A stretch of 64,000 bases of DNA from Desulfosarcina ovata subsp. ovata (lineage in GTDB: Bacteria; Desulfobacterota; Desulfobacteria; Desulfobacterales; Desulfosarcinaceae). Below the pieces are notes generated by a model. The model did no database searches, was not told the origin of the DNA, and worked only from the letters and a program-made list of their open reading frames with translations. Shown here piece after piece: positions 1-9,038 of the stretch. The stretch lies in NCBI RefSeq assembly GCF_009689005.1, contig NZ_AP021879.1, positions 3,286,001-3,350,000 of the forward strand, written 5' to 3'. Positions within the stretch are counted from its first letter, which is position 1, and every line of letters starts with the position of its first letter. The position numbers and the translations under genes were made by a program.

Positions 1-2185
1 GATCGCTGGTGCTCCGGCGGCACAGCTCGCCCCCCAGGGGCTCCAGCCAGGCCACATCGATGGTGGCCACCGTGCGGGCGTAGAGCCGCGAGGTTTCGAC
101 CATCTCGGCGGCCACGATCCAGCTGCCCGGGTTCTTGAACAGGCCCGATCCGGGAAAAATCATCACCTCGCGCTCCCGGGCGGCCCGGAAAAAAACCTTC
201 TCCTTCTGCATGGCGATGTTGGAGAGAAAACCGCTCAGGATCGAACGCTGAATGGCCGCATACAGCGGGTGAAAGCGCCCCTTGGCGTCCTTGGCGGCGA
301 CCGGGACGTCGCCATTGCCACCGGGATCGAGTCCCTGCTCGCGCAGCACCGCAGTGATCTGGCGGTGGATGTCGCGCCACTCGCGGATACGCCGGAAGGA
401 GAGAAAATGCTGGCGGCAGAATTTTTTCAGGGCGTTCATGCTGCGCGGCGCATCCCCCCCGGTGTGGAGCGCCTGCCAGATGTTGAGAATGGTGATAAAA
501 TCGGACAGCGGATCTACGAAGCGTCGGTGGGCCTGGTCGGCCTGGGCCTCCCTGTCCAGGGGGCGTTCGCGCACATCCTGAATGCTCAAGGCCGCGGCAA
601 TGACCGTCATCTGCCAAAGGCAGCTTTCTTTTTGGGCCTCGATGAGCATGCGCGACAGGCGCGGATCGATGGGCATGCGGGCCATGATTTGACCGGTCTC
701 GGTCAGTCGATAAGGAGCCGCCCCCTTGCGCCGCGTCTCGACCCGGCCGATGGCGCCCAGCTCCTCCAGCAGATTGAAGCCGTCGCGAATGCTTTTTTCC
801 GCCGGCCGGTCGACAAAGGGAAAGTCGGCCACATCGCCCAGTTTCAGGGCGATCATGCGCAGGATCACCTCGGCCAGGTTGGCGCGCAGGATCTCCGGCT
901 GGGTGAACAGGGGCCGGTTCAGATAATCCTCTTCGGCAAACAGACGGACACACACCCCGTTCTGCACCCGGCCACAACGCCCCTTGCGCTGGTCGGCGCT
1001 GCTGCGCGAAATCGGCACCACCGGCAGGCTGGTGGTGCGCGAGCGCGGCACATACTGGGAGATGCGCGCCAGTCCCGTATCCACCACATAGCGGATGCCG
1101 GGAATGGTGATGGAGGTCTCGGCCACGTTGGTGGCCACGATGATCTTGCGATAACCCGTGGACGCGAACACCCGTTTCTGCTCGCCGGGACTCAGGCGGG
1201 CGAACAGGGGCAGGACCAGGGTGCGCGGATAGCCGCGGCCTTCCAGGACCTCACAGGTCTCGCGGATATCCTGCTCGGTGGGCATGAAGACCAGGATATC
1301 GCCCCGGCCCTGCCGGCGGATCAGCTCGTCGATGGCCTGGGCCGCCAGTTCCACGGTGGTGCGCTCTTCCCGATCCTCGGGCTCGGCATCGGGAAAGAAA
1401 TAGCGCGTCTCCACCGGAAAAAGCCGTCCGGAAACCTCGATCACCGGCGCATCGTCAAAGGCCTTTGAGAACTTCTCGGTATCGATGGTGGCAGAGGTAA
1501 TGATCAGCTTGAGGTTCCTTCGCCGCTGGACCAGGCGTTTCAAAATGCCCAGCACGAAATCGATGTTCAGGCTGCGCTCGTGGGCCTCGTCCACGATGAT
1601 GGTGTCGTATTCGTTGAGCCAGGGATCGCCCTGGGTCTCGGCCAGAAGGATACCGTCGGTGACCACCTTGATGTAGGCGTCCGGATCGCTCTTGTCCTGG
1701 AAACGGATCTTGTAGCCCACCGAACGGCCCAGGTCCTCGCCCAGCTCTTCGGCGATGCGCGCGGACACGGTGGTGGCGGCAATGCGCCGGGGCTGGGTGC
1801 ATGCGATCTTGCCATCGACGCCCCGGCCGGCGGCCAGGCAGAATTTGGGAATCTGGGTGGTCTTGCCCGATCCGGTTTCACCGGAGATGATGACGACCGG
1901 ATGATTGCGGATGGCCTCGACGATGTCGGCCTTGGCTGCGGTGATGGGCAGATGGTCGAGGTCATCGAAACGGGGCAACCGCTGCTGGCGGTGCTGACGG
2001 CGCAAAACGGCGGCTTCCACGCGCGTCGTCAGATCGGCCATTTGGCGGGCAAACGCCGCTTCGCCCAGCGATTTCCGGCGACGGGTCAGCCTGTCCAGCT
2101 GGCGCCGCAACAGCAGCCGGTCCGCATGCATGGTTCGGCCGAGTTGGCGCCGAAAGTCTTTAATGGTGGGTTGTTTGTCGGTCAT
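1..2185 (-). CDS. hrpA: ATP-dependent RNA helicase HrpA (N-terminal part, cut by window edge)
   Basis: DEAH-box RNA helicase of the HrpA family, a cytoplasmic enzyme that unwinds RNA or ribosome-mRNA complexes using ATP. The frame is open from the ATG at 2185 to base 1, giving about 728 codons of a family that is usually near 1300 residues, so the C-terminal OB-fold and DUF3418 part lies outside. Visible motifs: Walker A GETGSGKT at about residue 102, DEAH in VDEAHERS at about 199, ITSATID (motif III), and QRKGRCGR (motif VI, usually QRxGRAGR). Short runs of other frames on both strands here are shadows. No strong Shine-Dalgarno sits before the ATG, but the next in-frame ATG would lose conserved N-terminal sequence. 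Identification is secure. Confidence 0.93.
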   Translation of the reverse strand, partial: MTDKQPTIKDFRRQLGRTMHADRLLLRRQLDRLTRRRKSLGEAAFARQMADLTTRVEAAVLRRQHRQQRLPRFDDLDHLPITAAKADIVEAIRNHPVVIISGETGSGKTTQIPKFCLAAGRGVDGKIACTQPRRIAATTVSARIAEELGEDLGRSVGYKIRFQDKSDPDAYIKVVTDGILLAETQGDPWLNEYDTIIVDEAHERSLNIDFVLGILKRLVQRRRNLKLIITSATIDTEKFSKAFDDAPVIEVSGRLFPVETRYFFPDAEPEDREERTTVELAAQAIDELIRRQGRGDILVFMPTEQDIRETCEVLEGRGYPRTLVLPLFARLSPGEQKRVFASTGYRKIIVATNVAETSITIPGIRYVVDTGLARISQYVPRSRTTSLPVVPISRSSADQRKGRCGRVQNGVCVRLFAEEDYLNRPLFTQPEILRANLAEVILRMIALKLGDVADFPFVDRPAEKSIRDGFNLLEELGAIGRVETRRKGAAPYRLTETGQIMARMPIDPRLSRMLIEAQKESCLWQMTVIAAALSIQDVRERPLDREAQADQAHRRFVDPLSDFITILNIWQALHTGGDAPRSMNALKKFCRQHFLSFRRIREWRDIHRQITAVLREQGLDPGGNGDVPVAAKDAKGRFHPLYAAIQRSILSGFLSNIAMQKEKVFFRAAREREVMIFPGSGLFKNPGSWIVAAEMVETSRLYARTVATIDVAWLEPLGGELCRRSTSD

Positions 2186-2302
2186 GATTCTTTACTGATT
2201 CGTCCCTTGAGTTGGCGCCTTTCTACCATGCCCGGACCGGAATTCAACCCTTTTTCCCGGGATTTCCCGATTGATGGGGCCTATCGGGGTCTGCCATGCG
2301 AC

Positions 2303-2527
2303 TCATTTTTCAATCGTAGGTATTTCGGTCATGCCTTTGATGTAACGCTTTTTATAGATGTGGCCGGCCAGGTCACCGGGCAGTGTTTCGGCCGGTGTCG
2401 GATCCGTTGGCGCGTCCGGATTGATGGGCTGGGCCGAAAACCCGGCTGTCACGTATTGTCCGAAATGGAAATCGAGCCGCTGGGGAGCAGCAGAACAGGC
2501 AGAGAGAAAAATAAGGGCAAACAGCAT
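2303..2527 (-). CDS. Small putative lipoprotein of a Tad-like locus
   Basis: A 74-residue protein with a short hydrophobic N-terminus ending in LSACSA, a plausible lipobox (cleavage before Cys about residue 11). The rest is proline-rich and polar, ending near IYKKRYIKGMTE. I do not recognise the family. It follows the TPR gene and the secretin remnant in the same direction, with 41 bases between it and the TPR gene, so it was probably the last gene of a pilus or secretion operon. Because upstream genes of that operon are missing or cut, it may no longer be functional in context. Translation is plausible, function unknown. Confidence 0.5.
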   Translation of the reverse strand: MLFALIFLSACSAAPQRLDFHFGQYVTAGFSAQPINPDAPTDPTPAETLPGDLAGHIYKKRYIKGMTEIPTIEK

Positions 2528-2568
2528 GCGGTAAAAAACCGTCCATGACCGGTTCGGCGTTTACGGGT

Positions 2569-2784
2569 TCATGGTTGACGAACCTCCTTGGTTTCCAGGC
2601 GCTTCAGGTTGCGGCGGGCCACGGCCAGGCCGGAATAGTGTTCCAGGGCCCGCGGGAACATACCGCGGGCCTTGGACGGATAGCCGACACGCTCGTAGAT
2701 AACGCCCAGGTTATTGCTGGCAATGGCCGGCGGGAAATAACGTTCGAGAAAAACCAGGGCAGATATGAGGGCGTTCGTTTGCAA
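2569..2784 (-). CDS. Short TPR protein, TadD-like fragment
   Basis: A 71-residue protein containing one clear tetratricopeptide unit (SNNLGVIYERVGYPSKARGMF) followed by ALEHYSGLAVARRNLKRLE. TadD-type lipoproteins of Tad pilus loci carry such repeats but are several times longer, so this is either a truncated copy or a minimal TPR adaptor. The start is a TTG preceded by GGAGG at proper distance; no ATG is available. It lies 72 bases after the secretin remnant and before the small lipoprotein, all on the minus strand. The family call rests on the TPR signature plus context; the TadD assignment is an inference. Confidence 0.5.
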   Translation of the reverse strand: MQTNALISALVFLERYFPPAIASNNLGVIYERVGYPSKARGMFPRALEHYSGLAVARRNLKRLETKEVRQP

Positions 2785-2856
2785 ATCCGTTTCCTCCGAT
2801 CATCTCGGGCTCCTCCGCAGCCTGGCCGGTCTCGCTTTCAGGGTCGTCATCCGACT

Positions 2857-3324
2857 TCACCTCGGTTCGGTTTTTAAGAAAAAAAAACCATCGCCGACCA
2901 CGCCCATCTCTTCTTCTCCCGGCAGCCGGGGGACTTCGTCCGGATTGAGGGCCCGCACCAGCCGCGGAGTGACGATGATCATCAGTTCGGACTCGTTTTT
3001 CTCGAACTCCTTGCTGGTGAACAGGCTGCCCAGGTAGGGGATATCGCCGAGGAAGGGAATCTTGTTGGTGATGGTGGACGAATCCTCCTGAAGCAGACCG
3101 GCCATGACAAAAGTATAGCCATCCTTGAGTTGGAGGGTAGTGGAACCCCGCCGGGTCATGAGACCGGGAACGTTGACCCCGCCGGAGGTCACCGACAGGG
3201 AGTAGTCCACAGTGCTGATCTCCGGCTCCACCTGGACGGTGATGGTTTCCGGCGCCACCACCATGGGCGTGAAGCGCAGCATGATGCCGAAGGTCTTGTA
3301 ACGGAATATTTTCCCGTCAGTTTG
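2857..3324 (-). pseudogene. 5'-truncated secretin (CpaC/RcpA or GspD type), C-terminal domain only
   Basis: The frame encodes the last ~155 residues of a secretin, the outer-membrane ring of type II, type III or Tad secretion. Recognisable pieces are YKTFGIMLRFTPMV, VEPEISTVDYS, the glycine-rich VPGLMTRRGSTTLQLKDG and the terminal strand region IPFLGDIPYLGSLFTSKEF followed by MIIVTPRLVRAL. Upstream, an in-frame TGA occurs at 3325-3327 and the sequence becomes AT-rich with no secretin similarity in any frame, so the N-domains and first half of the barrel are gone. A secretin normally has 450-700 residues. The break point coincides with the start of the mobile-element zone, suggesting deletion by rearrangement. 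Confidence 0.8.
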
Positions 3325-3519
3325 TCAGGATTGAGCTGGGAGAAGAAAGAAAAAATATACAATTTTTTAAATCATTACGAATGCCGGCAAAAAATACGGC
3401 CGCCGCTGCCCAAAAGCAAAAAGCTTTTTCTACAAGATTATTACCAATACCGCAAACGGGCCCAGTCGCTGTTCGACAAGGTCGTTTTCCCGGTTGGTGT
3501 GTAGTATTTAACCCTTTCA

Positions 3520-3933
3520 ATGATCGAGGCGCTGCTCAACTTTATCGTGGACCATCAATATCCCAAAATGGAGCAATATAAAAAAGTATTTGCCGCCAAC
3601 TCCGTCAGTCCGGCCATCTACTTTGTTTCCATGTATAACCCATTTCAGTCGTGCAATACCACGGGAGAAAAGATCAGATTCGTTCCCTCCTTTTTTTTAC
3701 CCCCGTGGAAAAGATCAACCGTTGGTTCCCCCCCCTCATCAACGAAAATCAAAAACGAACGGACCCAATTGTTTTTGAATTACCAGATCATTTTCGACCA
3801 GTTGGGGGTTCCCGTGGACCCGGTAATATTGCCCATTGCGTACATCGAAGCCATATTGAACTTTGCCCAGATGGAATCGTCAACACAGAAAACGGACTAT
3901 CCGAAACTGACGAAGTTGCAGCATGCTGGATAG
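3520..3933 (+). CDS. Hypothetical protein of unknown function
   Basis: A 137-codon frame in AT-rich sequence between the cut secretin and the acetate-transporter-like gene. The N-terminal part (IEALLNFIVDHQYPKMEQYK) and C-terminal part look protein-like, while the middle is rich in Pro, Ser and Phe and could reflect a frameshift. No family, signal peptide or membrane segment was recognised and no strong ribosome-binding site is seen. It could be a decayed gene left at the edge of the mobile zone. Treat as a weak prediction. Confidence 0.2.
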   Translation: MIEALLNFIVDHQYPKMEQYKKVFAANSVSPAIYFVSMYNPFQSCNTTGEKIRFVPSFFLPPWKRSTVGSPPSSTKIKNERTQLFLNYQIIFDQLGVPVDPVILPIAYIEAILNFAQMESSTQKTDYPKLTKLQHAG

Positions 3934-4002
3934 ATCATAAAACAGAAGTTATTTTCGTTTGTTGGTTAACATTTCTGTATCAAGGGAATAGCCACGTTTC
4001 CA

Positions 4003-4617
4003 TCAATTTACAAGACCATCCTCAGTTTTAACGGCGCTTTGATTTTCCGGCATTTTTAAAGGCATCAGAGGCTTGCCAACCGGTAAATGAATTTGTACTT
4101 CTTCACCCAAACCGACGGCCACCATATAAAGTCCATAAATAACGGAAACGGCAAAAAGGAAAGAAGCGACCGGTTTAAATGCAACATATCCGATTTCAGT
4201 CAAACCCAAGGTTGATAATACAAAAAAACCGAGCGGGCCAATCAAAAAAGGAATTAACGGCGCACGTAATAAAGGAATGATATAAAGGCCCATTAAAACC
4301 CCCAAAAAGATATTCACATAACCGATCAGCGGAGTTGGGGAAGCCAGTTTCAAACCGACCAAAAGGAATGTAAGCGCTGGTCCCAGCATAAACAGGGTGC
4401 CAAAAGTCAAGAGCAGGTTTCCGGGAGTGGCAAGCCCTCTTTTGAGTTGAATCATACCGGCAAGGATCTGAGCCAGACCACCTGCCGTCAGGAGTGCAAA
4501 AAATATCGGAACATTCTCTTTGGGAATATAGTTATTGAGTGACAACCAGATAATCAGACAAACCATTGAAAAAGCAGAATAACCCGTGGCAGTTGTGCCG
4601 GCCCATTTCTCTTGCAT
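4003..4617 (-). CDS. GPR1/FUN34/YaaH-type acetate uptake transporter homologue
   Basis: A 204-residue inner-membrane protein with about six hydrophobic segments, organised like the AceTr/SatP family that carries acetate (or succinate) with protons. Features that fit are the early segment after WAGTTATGYSAFSMVC, the loop YIPKENVP, then FFALLTAGGLAQILAGMIQL and a final membrane segment before a polar tail. The start was set at the ATG at 4617 because AAAGGAGGGGG precedes it directly; the open frame extends upstream without another good signal. The family fit is moderate since the classical NPAPLGL motif is not obvious. The upstream region carries paired CCCATTTTGG / CCAAAATGGG sites (see findings). 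Acetate handling would suit a complete-oxidising sulfate reducer. Confidence 0.6.
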   Translation of the reverse strand: MQEKWAGTTATGYSAFSMVCLIIWLSLNNYIPKENVPIFFALLTAGGLAQILAGMIQLKRGLATPGNLLLTFGTLFMLGPALTFLLVGLKLASPTPLIGYVNIFLGVLMGLYIIPLLRAPLIPFLIGPLGFFVLSTLGLTEIGYVAFKPVASFLFAVSVIYGLYMVAVGLGEEVQIHLPVGKPLMPLKMPENQSAVKTEDGLVN

Positions 4618-5086
4618 ACCCCCTCCTTTTTTCTTTTGCGTTAATAAGAACTTAAATTTGATTATGATATGAATCCACCCAACCGGCCGACCGGTCAGGA
4701 TAGTTAAATAAAAAATTACGCCTGGAGCTGGCGTCTTTGTGGTCGTATTAATTTTTAGCACTTAATATTTCGTATTCATCATGTCAATACGATTTAATTT
4801 TTATCATACCTAATTTGAGCGTCTCCCATTTTGGATATTTTTTAATCAAGAGCAATATTAGTGCCTTACGCCATCCTAAAACACCAAAATGGGAAAACCT
4901 CCGAGATTTCCGATCTTACCCCATCTACGGCGTCTGATGACTTCCCGCATAGGCGACTACAGAGGAAAATCATAGTCCTTGTATCTGCGGCAAGCTCGGA
5001 CAATCGCTCAACTTCAATCCCATGGTGATCACCTTGCTACCAAAACGGGTCAAATAGTATTTGTATCTAAAGTTTCCTAAATTCAA
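4618..5086. other. Intergenic region between transporter gene and IS4-type transposase
   Basis: No gene is supported here. It should contain the promoter of the minus-strand transporter gene. Two inverted copies of a 10-bp sequence, CCCATTTTGG at 4825-4834 and CCAAAATGGG at 4884-4893, look like a paired regulator site. The right part, next to the transposase stop, must hold one end of the insertion sequence, but I could not define its terminal repeat. Confidence 0.5.
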
Positions 5087-6418
5087 TCAAGCCGCCATGC
5101 GCAGCAGTACGTCCACGAGAGAATTAAAGACGGATTTGCGTGGCACCGGGAAGAGCCTACCAAAATCCTTGTCCATCGCGGCCTTTGTAACGGATCGGCG
5201 GACATCCGAAAAGGCAAAATGACGGCGGCCGCCGACGGCATGCCGGCGAGATGGCGTTTTCTCGACCCGGCTGGCGTAAATCCAGGCGACGGTGGTCGCC
5301 AGCATGCAAAAGTGCAGATGGTTGCTGACGGCCTGCGGATGACGGCTTTGCGTGTCAGCGCTGCCGATGTCGTTTTTCAATTCCTTGAATAAGGCTTCGA
5401 TCTTCCAGCGGGCCCCATAGTATTCGATAATCTGCTCAGCCGAAAGGGACAGGTCGGTGGAATAAAGTGCCACCCACTGTGTCTTACGATAGACCCAGAC
5501 CACCTTGACCGCACATCGGATGGTCTTGAGCATCACCACGCGTTCATAGGCTACGATGTTCCGGTTGCGGCCATACAGGTTGACGATGTATTCTTTTGCC
5601 AGCGATTTGAATCGAACGGCCAACGCTGCCGCATTCCCCAGCTTGCGGCCATATTTACGCGGGCGGCCTTGTCGTCCGGTCGGAGGTGGCGGCAGTTCAA
5701 ATATTGTGCTGTTGGATCGAAGCCTGGAAATCATATCCACCCATATGCCCAACTGTTTTTTCAATGGCTTCCACAGGCCGCCATTGCCGAACCATGAGTC
5801 GGTGATGATGACAATCCGTTTTCTGGGAAACACCGCGGCAATCTCACCGATCATGTCGACCGCCATGGCAAGCTTGCTCTTGAATGTCACTTCCGGTCCA
5901 TTGCTGTCACGGTTCATTCGTTCGATGGTTTTCTTCAGGAGGTAGAAACGATAACTCAGCGGCAGACAGGCCCAACGTCCCTTGATCATCTTCAACAACC
6001 CCACAGCAACGATGTTCTGGGCCCACGGATACCTGGACTGGTTTTGCTTGGCAGCATGATCGAAAACCTTGTCGCAGGCGAAAATCTTCTTGCCTGTCTT
6101 GGCGTTGATACTGTCATCCAGAGCCAGCATTAACCGCCCACCGGTCGTTGGCAGCGGAATCAATTTCCACAGCGTGGGCCATAACCGTTGCCATGGAATC
6201 CGTGGGGATGCCATGAAGGTATAGAACTTTTTACGACTGATCCCGGAAAAGCCGAACACCGTCTTCAAGCACCGTAGAATGTTTGAGGTCCTCGATGAGG
6301 CGAAAGGAACAATGATCGCCACGATCGTGTATACGAACCATATTCCCCGTTCCTGACCTTTACTGGACTGAGCAAATTCGTTTTTGAGTTTTTCAAGGAT
6401 GTCGTGTAGGATAAGCAT
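5087..6418 (-). mobile_element. IS4-family DDE transposase (intact frame)
   Basis: A complete 443-residue transposase. The catalytic DDE triad is visible: D in LALDDSINAKTGKK, D in VIITDSWFGNGG, and E in YYGARWKIEALFKELK. That last stretch also fits the IS4-family YREK signature with exact spacing (Y-2-R-3-E-6-K). The start at ATG 6418 (MLILHDILEKL) was preferred to an upstream GTG-type extension that adds low-complexity sequence. No frameshift or stop was found, so the element may be active. I searched both flanks for terminal inverted repeats and found only a 7-bp match, so the element ends are not delimited. It sits next to other decayed mobile genes. Confidence 0.88.
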
Positions 6419-6631
6419 GCGAGGCCTCCGGTTGGGTTGTTTGTTTGTGGAAGAAGAAACATACCACAACCGAGCCTCGCAATCAACATTAACATACTGT
6501 ATTAACTAAATATTTGATCATATTGCCAAAAATCGGTCCCGATATCTGTAATGATTTCAATAGGTTACAGGCGACCGCCATTTTGCTAACCATCTGTTAT
6601 TACAGGAAATATTAATATTCTTCAGTAGTAC

Positions 6632-6928
6632 TCACCCCGCCGGGCTGCTTTCAAAAAGGGGAAACTTTAGTTTGTATGTCTTTGCAACTTTTTTAGCATT
6701 GCTATTGATCAACGGCAGATATTTCTGCAGACAGATTTGCAGATGTCTCTTAACCATTTGAATTTGGACAGTGTAGCGGCGCCTTACTTGTCCATCCTGG
6801 GCTTTATAAGGTAGCGGGTCAGCCTTGATTTTAGGCAGCAATTTATTGCCAAACACCAATCCGATCCACTGTTTAGACTCTATGGAAAGCACAGCCCTCA
6901 TCCAGCCATTAAGGATATTGAACTGCAA
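6632..6928 (-). CDS. Unrecognised short frame, possible transposon remnant
   Basis: A 98-codon frame with a TTG start, basic composition (VRRRYTVQIQMVKRHLQI, NAKKVAKTYKLKF) and no recognised domain. It lies between the IS4-type transposase and the DUF6399-like remnant, in AT-rich sequence. The richness in Lys and Arg would suit a DNA-binding fragment, but that is speculation. It may not be a gene. Confidence 0.2.
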   Translation of the reverse strand: MQFNILNGWMRAVLSIESKQWIGLVFGNKLLPKIKADPLPYKAQDGQVRRRYTVQIQMVKRHLQICLQKYLPLINSNAKKVAKTYKLKFPLFESSPAG

Positions 6929-6960
6929 TACATCGACTCATTGATCGATGACCGTATCGT

Positions 6961-7857
6961 GGCCTTGATCATCGTTTTGGCCACTTCGTCTAACCCACAG
7001 CAATGAGAGGCTTTTTTACTTCTGGTTTAAAACGTTTCTTTGCCGGCCTGCGCGGAATATCAGCTTTATCCAACAAGAAAGAAAACAAATCATTTGGCTT
7101 CGCACCAAAAAACCTTTCTGCTGGGGTCGTTTCATCTCTGCGCTTGATAAAATAATTATGAACGACAGCCTTCAATGCATCTTCCATCGCCTTCATCCAG
7201 TCTGAACCTTTGCGCCCATCGGCGTATGTTTCCAGCAAGATATAGTTAGATTCCGGTTCAATGGAAACCAAACACGTCTCAGGATGAAATGTCTCATCCA
7301 GGCAAGCGGTGATATCCTTAGGTTCCATGTCTTTTGCCATACGATTGGTTTCTTTATTGCCGAAATCGACAGTGGCTTGCTCGATAGCAACCGAGACTTT
7401 TTGCTGAGATCCGTACGAAGCGGCAATAAATTTCGAAAGGCCTGACAATTCGAGAAATTCGCAGACCAATCGAACGCTCCCAGGCCCCAAAAGCGTTATT
7501 ACAAACTGAGCGGCGACAACCAATCGGTGTAAAAAGGCTGTTCCGGTTGGTGATTCAAAAAAAGCCTTGACCTCAGGCTCAGCATCAATAGAATCTTTTC
7601 GATCCATCCAATGCTGCAGCGTTGAACGAGGAATACCAAGTTGTTTTGCAATTTCCCGCTGGTTATCCTTGAATGCCGATTCATGTTTTGCCATGATATC
7701 AGCGATTTCCTGTCTTGGCCGACGATTCTGGGGTATTATTTTTGAGTCATACTTTAAGCATATACCCTAGAAAAACATAAATGTCTAGATTTATTATGAA
7801 TATTTACAAGACTTTGTTTTAGGTTCAAAACTGCTGGCCGAAACGATGATCAAGGCC
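6961..7857. repeat. Inverted repeat flanking the DUF6399-like transposase remnant
   Basis: A 22-bp segment at 6961-6982 is matched in inverted orientation at 7836-7857, with 21 of 22 positions identical; the core is AACGATGATCAAGGCC. The two arms bracket the transposase remnant almost exactly, as ends of a mobile element would. A caution: both arms can also be read as protein (VAKTMIKA and LAETMIKA), so they may be two pieces of homologous coding sequence rather than true transposon ends. Confidence 0.45.
6990..7694 (-). pseudogene. DUF6399-like transposase, internally deleted
   Basis: A 234-codon frame whose N-terminal part (QREIAKQLGIPRSTLQHWMDR) is a helix-turn-helix and whose middle (ITACLDETFHPETCLVSIEP) resembles the first catalytic segment of large transposase-like proteins annotated as DUF6399. 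After TYADGRKGSDW the sequence jumps straight to what looks like the C-terminus of the same family (VVHNYFIKRRDETTPAERFFG ... PRRPAKKRF). Full-length members as I recall them are around twice this length, so an in-frame internal deletion is the simplest explanation. It is probably inactive. The family assignment is from memory of the motif pattern. Confidence 0.55.
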
Positions 7858-7911
7858 AGAGCGACGGCAAAAAGCCGCCGCGCCTTATACTTGGCGTTCT
7901 GCCTGTAAAAA

Positions 7912-7950
7912 CCTTGACAAGTCGTACGTATTAGCGTACGCTGTTTGAAA
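7912..7950 (+). promoter_or_regulatory. Promoter and palindromic operator of the YefM/YoeB operon
   Basis: TTGACA is followed within the spacer by two CGTACG hexamers in the arrangement CGTACG-TATTAG-CGTACG, a repeated palindrome typical of autoregulated antitoxin operators. The antitoxin start codon follows about 30 bases later, with GAGGTGA as ribosome-binding site. YefM-type antitoxins are known to repress their own promoter by binding such palindromes. Confidence 0.55.
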
Positions 7951-7968
7951 AATATGTTGAGGTGACTT

Positions 7969-8211
7969 ATGCCGACTTTATCAGCCACTGAGGCAAGATC
8001 GAAACTTTACCGTCTTATCGACCAAACCGCCTTGTCCCATGAACCAATTGTAATTACAAGTAAAAGAGGCAATGCTGTTCTTCTATCCGAGGACGATTGG
8101 CGGGCAATCCAAGAAACAATGTACCTGTTAAACATCCCAGGCATGCGCGAGTCAATTCGTGAAGGTTTGGCAACACCTGTTGAGGATTGCAAAGAGGAAC
8201 TCGATTGGTAA
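7969..8211 (+). CDS. yefM: Antitoxin of the Phd/YefM family
   Basis: An 80-residue Phd/YefM-fold protein. The N-terminus LSATEARSKLYRLIDQTA is the dimerising, DNA-binding part, followed by the conserved PIVITSKRGNAVLLSEDDW. The C-terminal tail (MYLLNIPGMRESIREGLATP) is the toxin-neutralising helix seen in YefM. It is immediately followed by a YoeB-type toxin with overlapping ends, the standard gene order. The upstream CGTACG repeats are probably its operator. It sits in a zone of decayed mobile genes, consistent with horizontal transfer, yet both genes of the pair look intact. Confidence 0.92.
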   Translation: MPTLSATEARSKLYRLIDQTALSHEPIVITSKRGNAVLLSEDDWRAIQETMYLLNIPGMRESIREGLATPVEDCKEELDW

Positions 8212-8471
8212 ATTACAAGGTCGTTTTTACAAAACAAGCACAAAAAGACGCGAAAAAATTATCCGCCTCCGGTTTCAAGACAAAGGCCGAAAATATTATC
8301 GAAATATTGCGGGAAAATCCTTATCAGACCCCTCCTTTCTATGAAAAACTTGTAGGCGATTTAGCTGGCGCATATTCCCGTCGTATAAATATTCAACACC
8401 GACTGGTCTATGAGGTTATCGAAGACCAAAAGATTGTAAAAGTTATCCGTATGTGGACACATTATGAATAG
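8205..8471 (+). CDS. yoeB: Toxin of the Txe/YoeB family (ribosome-dependent mRNA endonuclease)
   Basis: An 88-residue RelE-superfamily toxin that would cleave mRNA in the ribosomal A site when its antitoxin is degraded. The sequence matches YoeB along its length: VVFTKQAQKDAKKL, the ILRENPYQTPPFYEKL loop, then SRRINIQHRLVYEV and the C-terminal VIRMWTHYE that carries the His-Tyr catalytic pair. The start is a TTG at 8205 that overlaps the last codons and stop of yefM, which points to translational coupling. No damage is visible. Confidence 0.92.
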   Translation: MVNYKVVFTKQAQKDAKKLSASGFKTKAENIIEILRENPYQTPPFYEKLVGDLAGAYSRRINIQHRLVYEVIEDQKIVKVIRMWTHYE

Positions 8472-8494
8472 CAAGGCAGAACCCGTCATCTAAG

Positions 8495-9038
8495 TGGAGG
8501 ACTGGAACCGTTCCCATCGCCACGGTGATGCGCAGGCTGTTGACCGGTTACGCGATTAGTTTTAACCGGCGGCATCGGCGATCTGGACACTTGTTTCAGA
8601 ATCGCTACAAGTCGATTTTGTGCGAGGAAGATCCCTACCTGTTGGAACTGGTGCGCTATATTCACCTCAATCCTTTGCGGGCCGGCATCGTCGATGAAAT
8701 AAAGGCGTTGAATATCAACCCTTACTGCGGTCATAGCGTGATAATGGGCAACGTCATCCATGGATTTCATAATATTGATTACGTATTAAATCTTTTTGGC
8801 GAAAAGATCGCGCAGGCCAGAGGGCACTATCTGGAATTCGTGTTGGCTGGTGGAAAACAACGCAAAACGGTAACGGCGCGCAGCGTGTTGTGCTATTGGG
8901 CGACGCGGGAACTTGGGATGAGCACGGTAGCAATCAAAACGACTGAACATCGCTGCCTCGACGGCCAGGGAGTCCGCGGCGAGGGGCCTGCGGATTGTCG
9001 AAGAGCAAGGGTTTAAACTTTCAGATGAGGTTATCTGA
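8495..9038 (+). pseudogene. REP-associated tyrosine transposase (RAYT), 5'-truncated and frameshifted
   Basis: The frame starts inside the Y1/TnpA_REP domain at RTGTVPIATVMRRLLTGYA and continues with SFNRRHRRSGHLFQNRYKSI and VRYIHLNPLRAG, hallmarks of RAYT proteins; the N-terminal third is missing. After TARSVLCYWATRELGMSTVAI the frame is lost near 8937. The homologous C-terminus continues in another frame as KRLNIAASTARESAARGL and ends with a TGA at 9036-9038. So two lesions exist. Intact RAYTs are thought to mobilise short palindromic repeats. This copy cannot do so, although a long palindromic repeat lies 1 kb away. Confidence 0.85.

Noticed and set aside
269..1468. 399-codon open frame antisense to hrpA
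   Set aside because: It mirrors the helicase frame, has no recognisable domain and arises from the GC-rich codon bias. The minus strand carries all HrpA motifs.
5040..6500. Terminal inverted repeats of the IS4-type element
   Set aside because: Only a 7-bp match (TCAAATA) was found between the flanks, which is within chance, so the element was not delimited.
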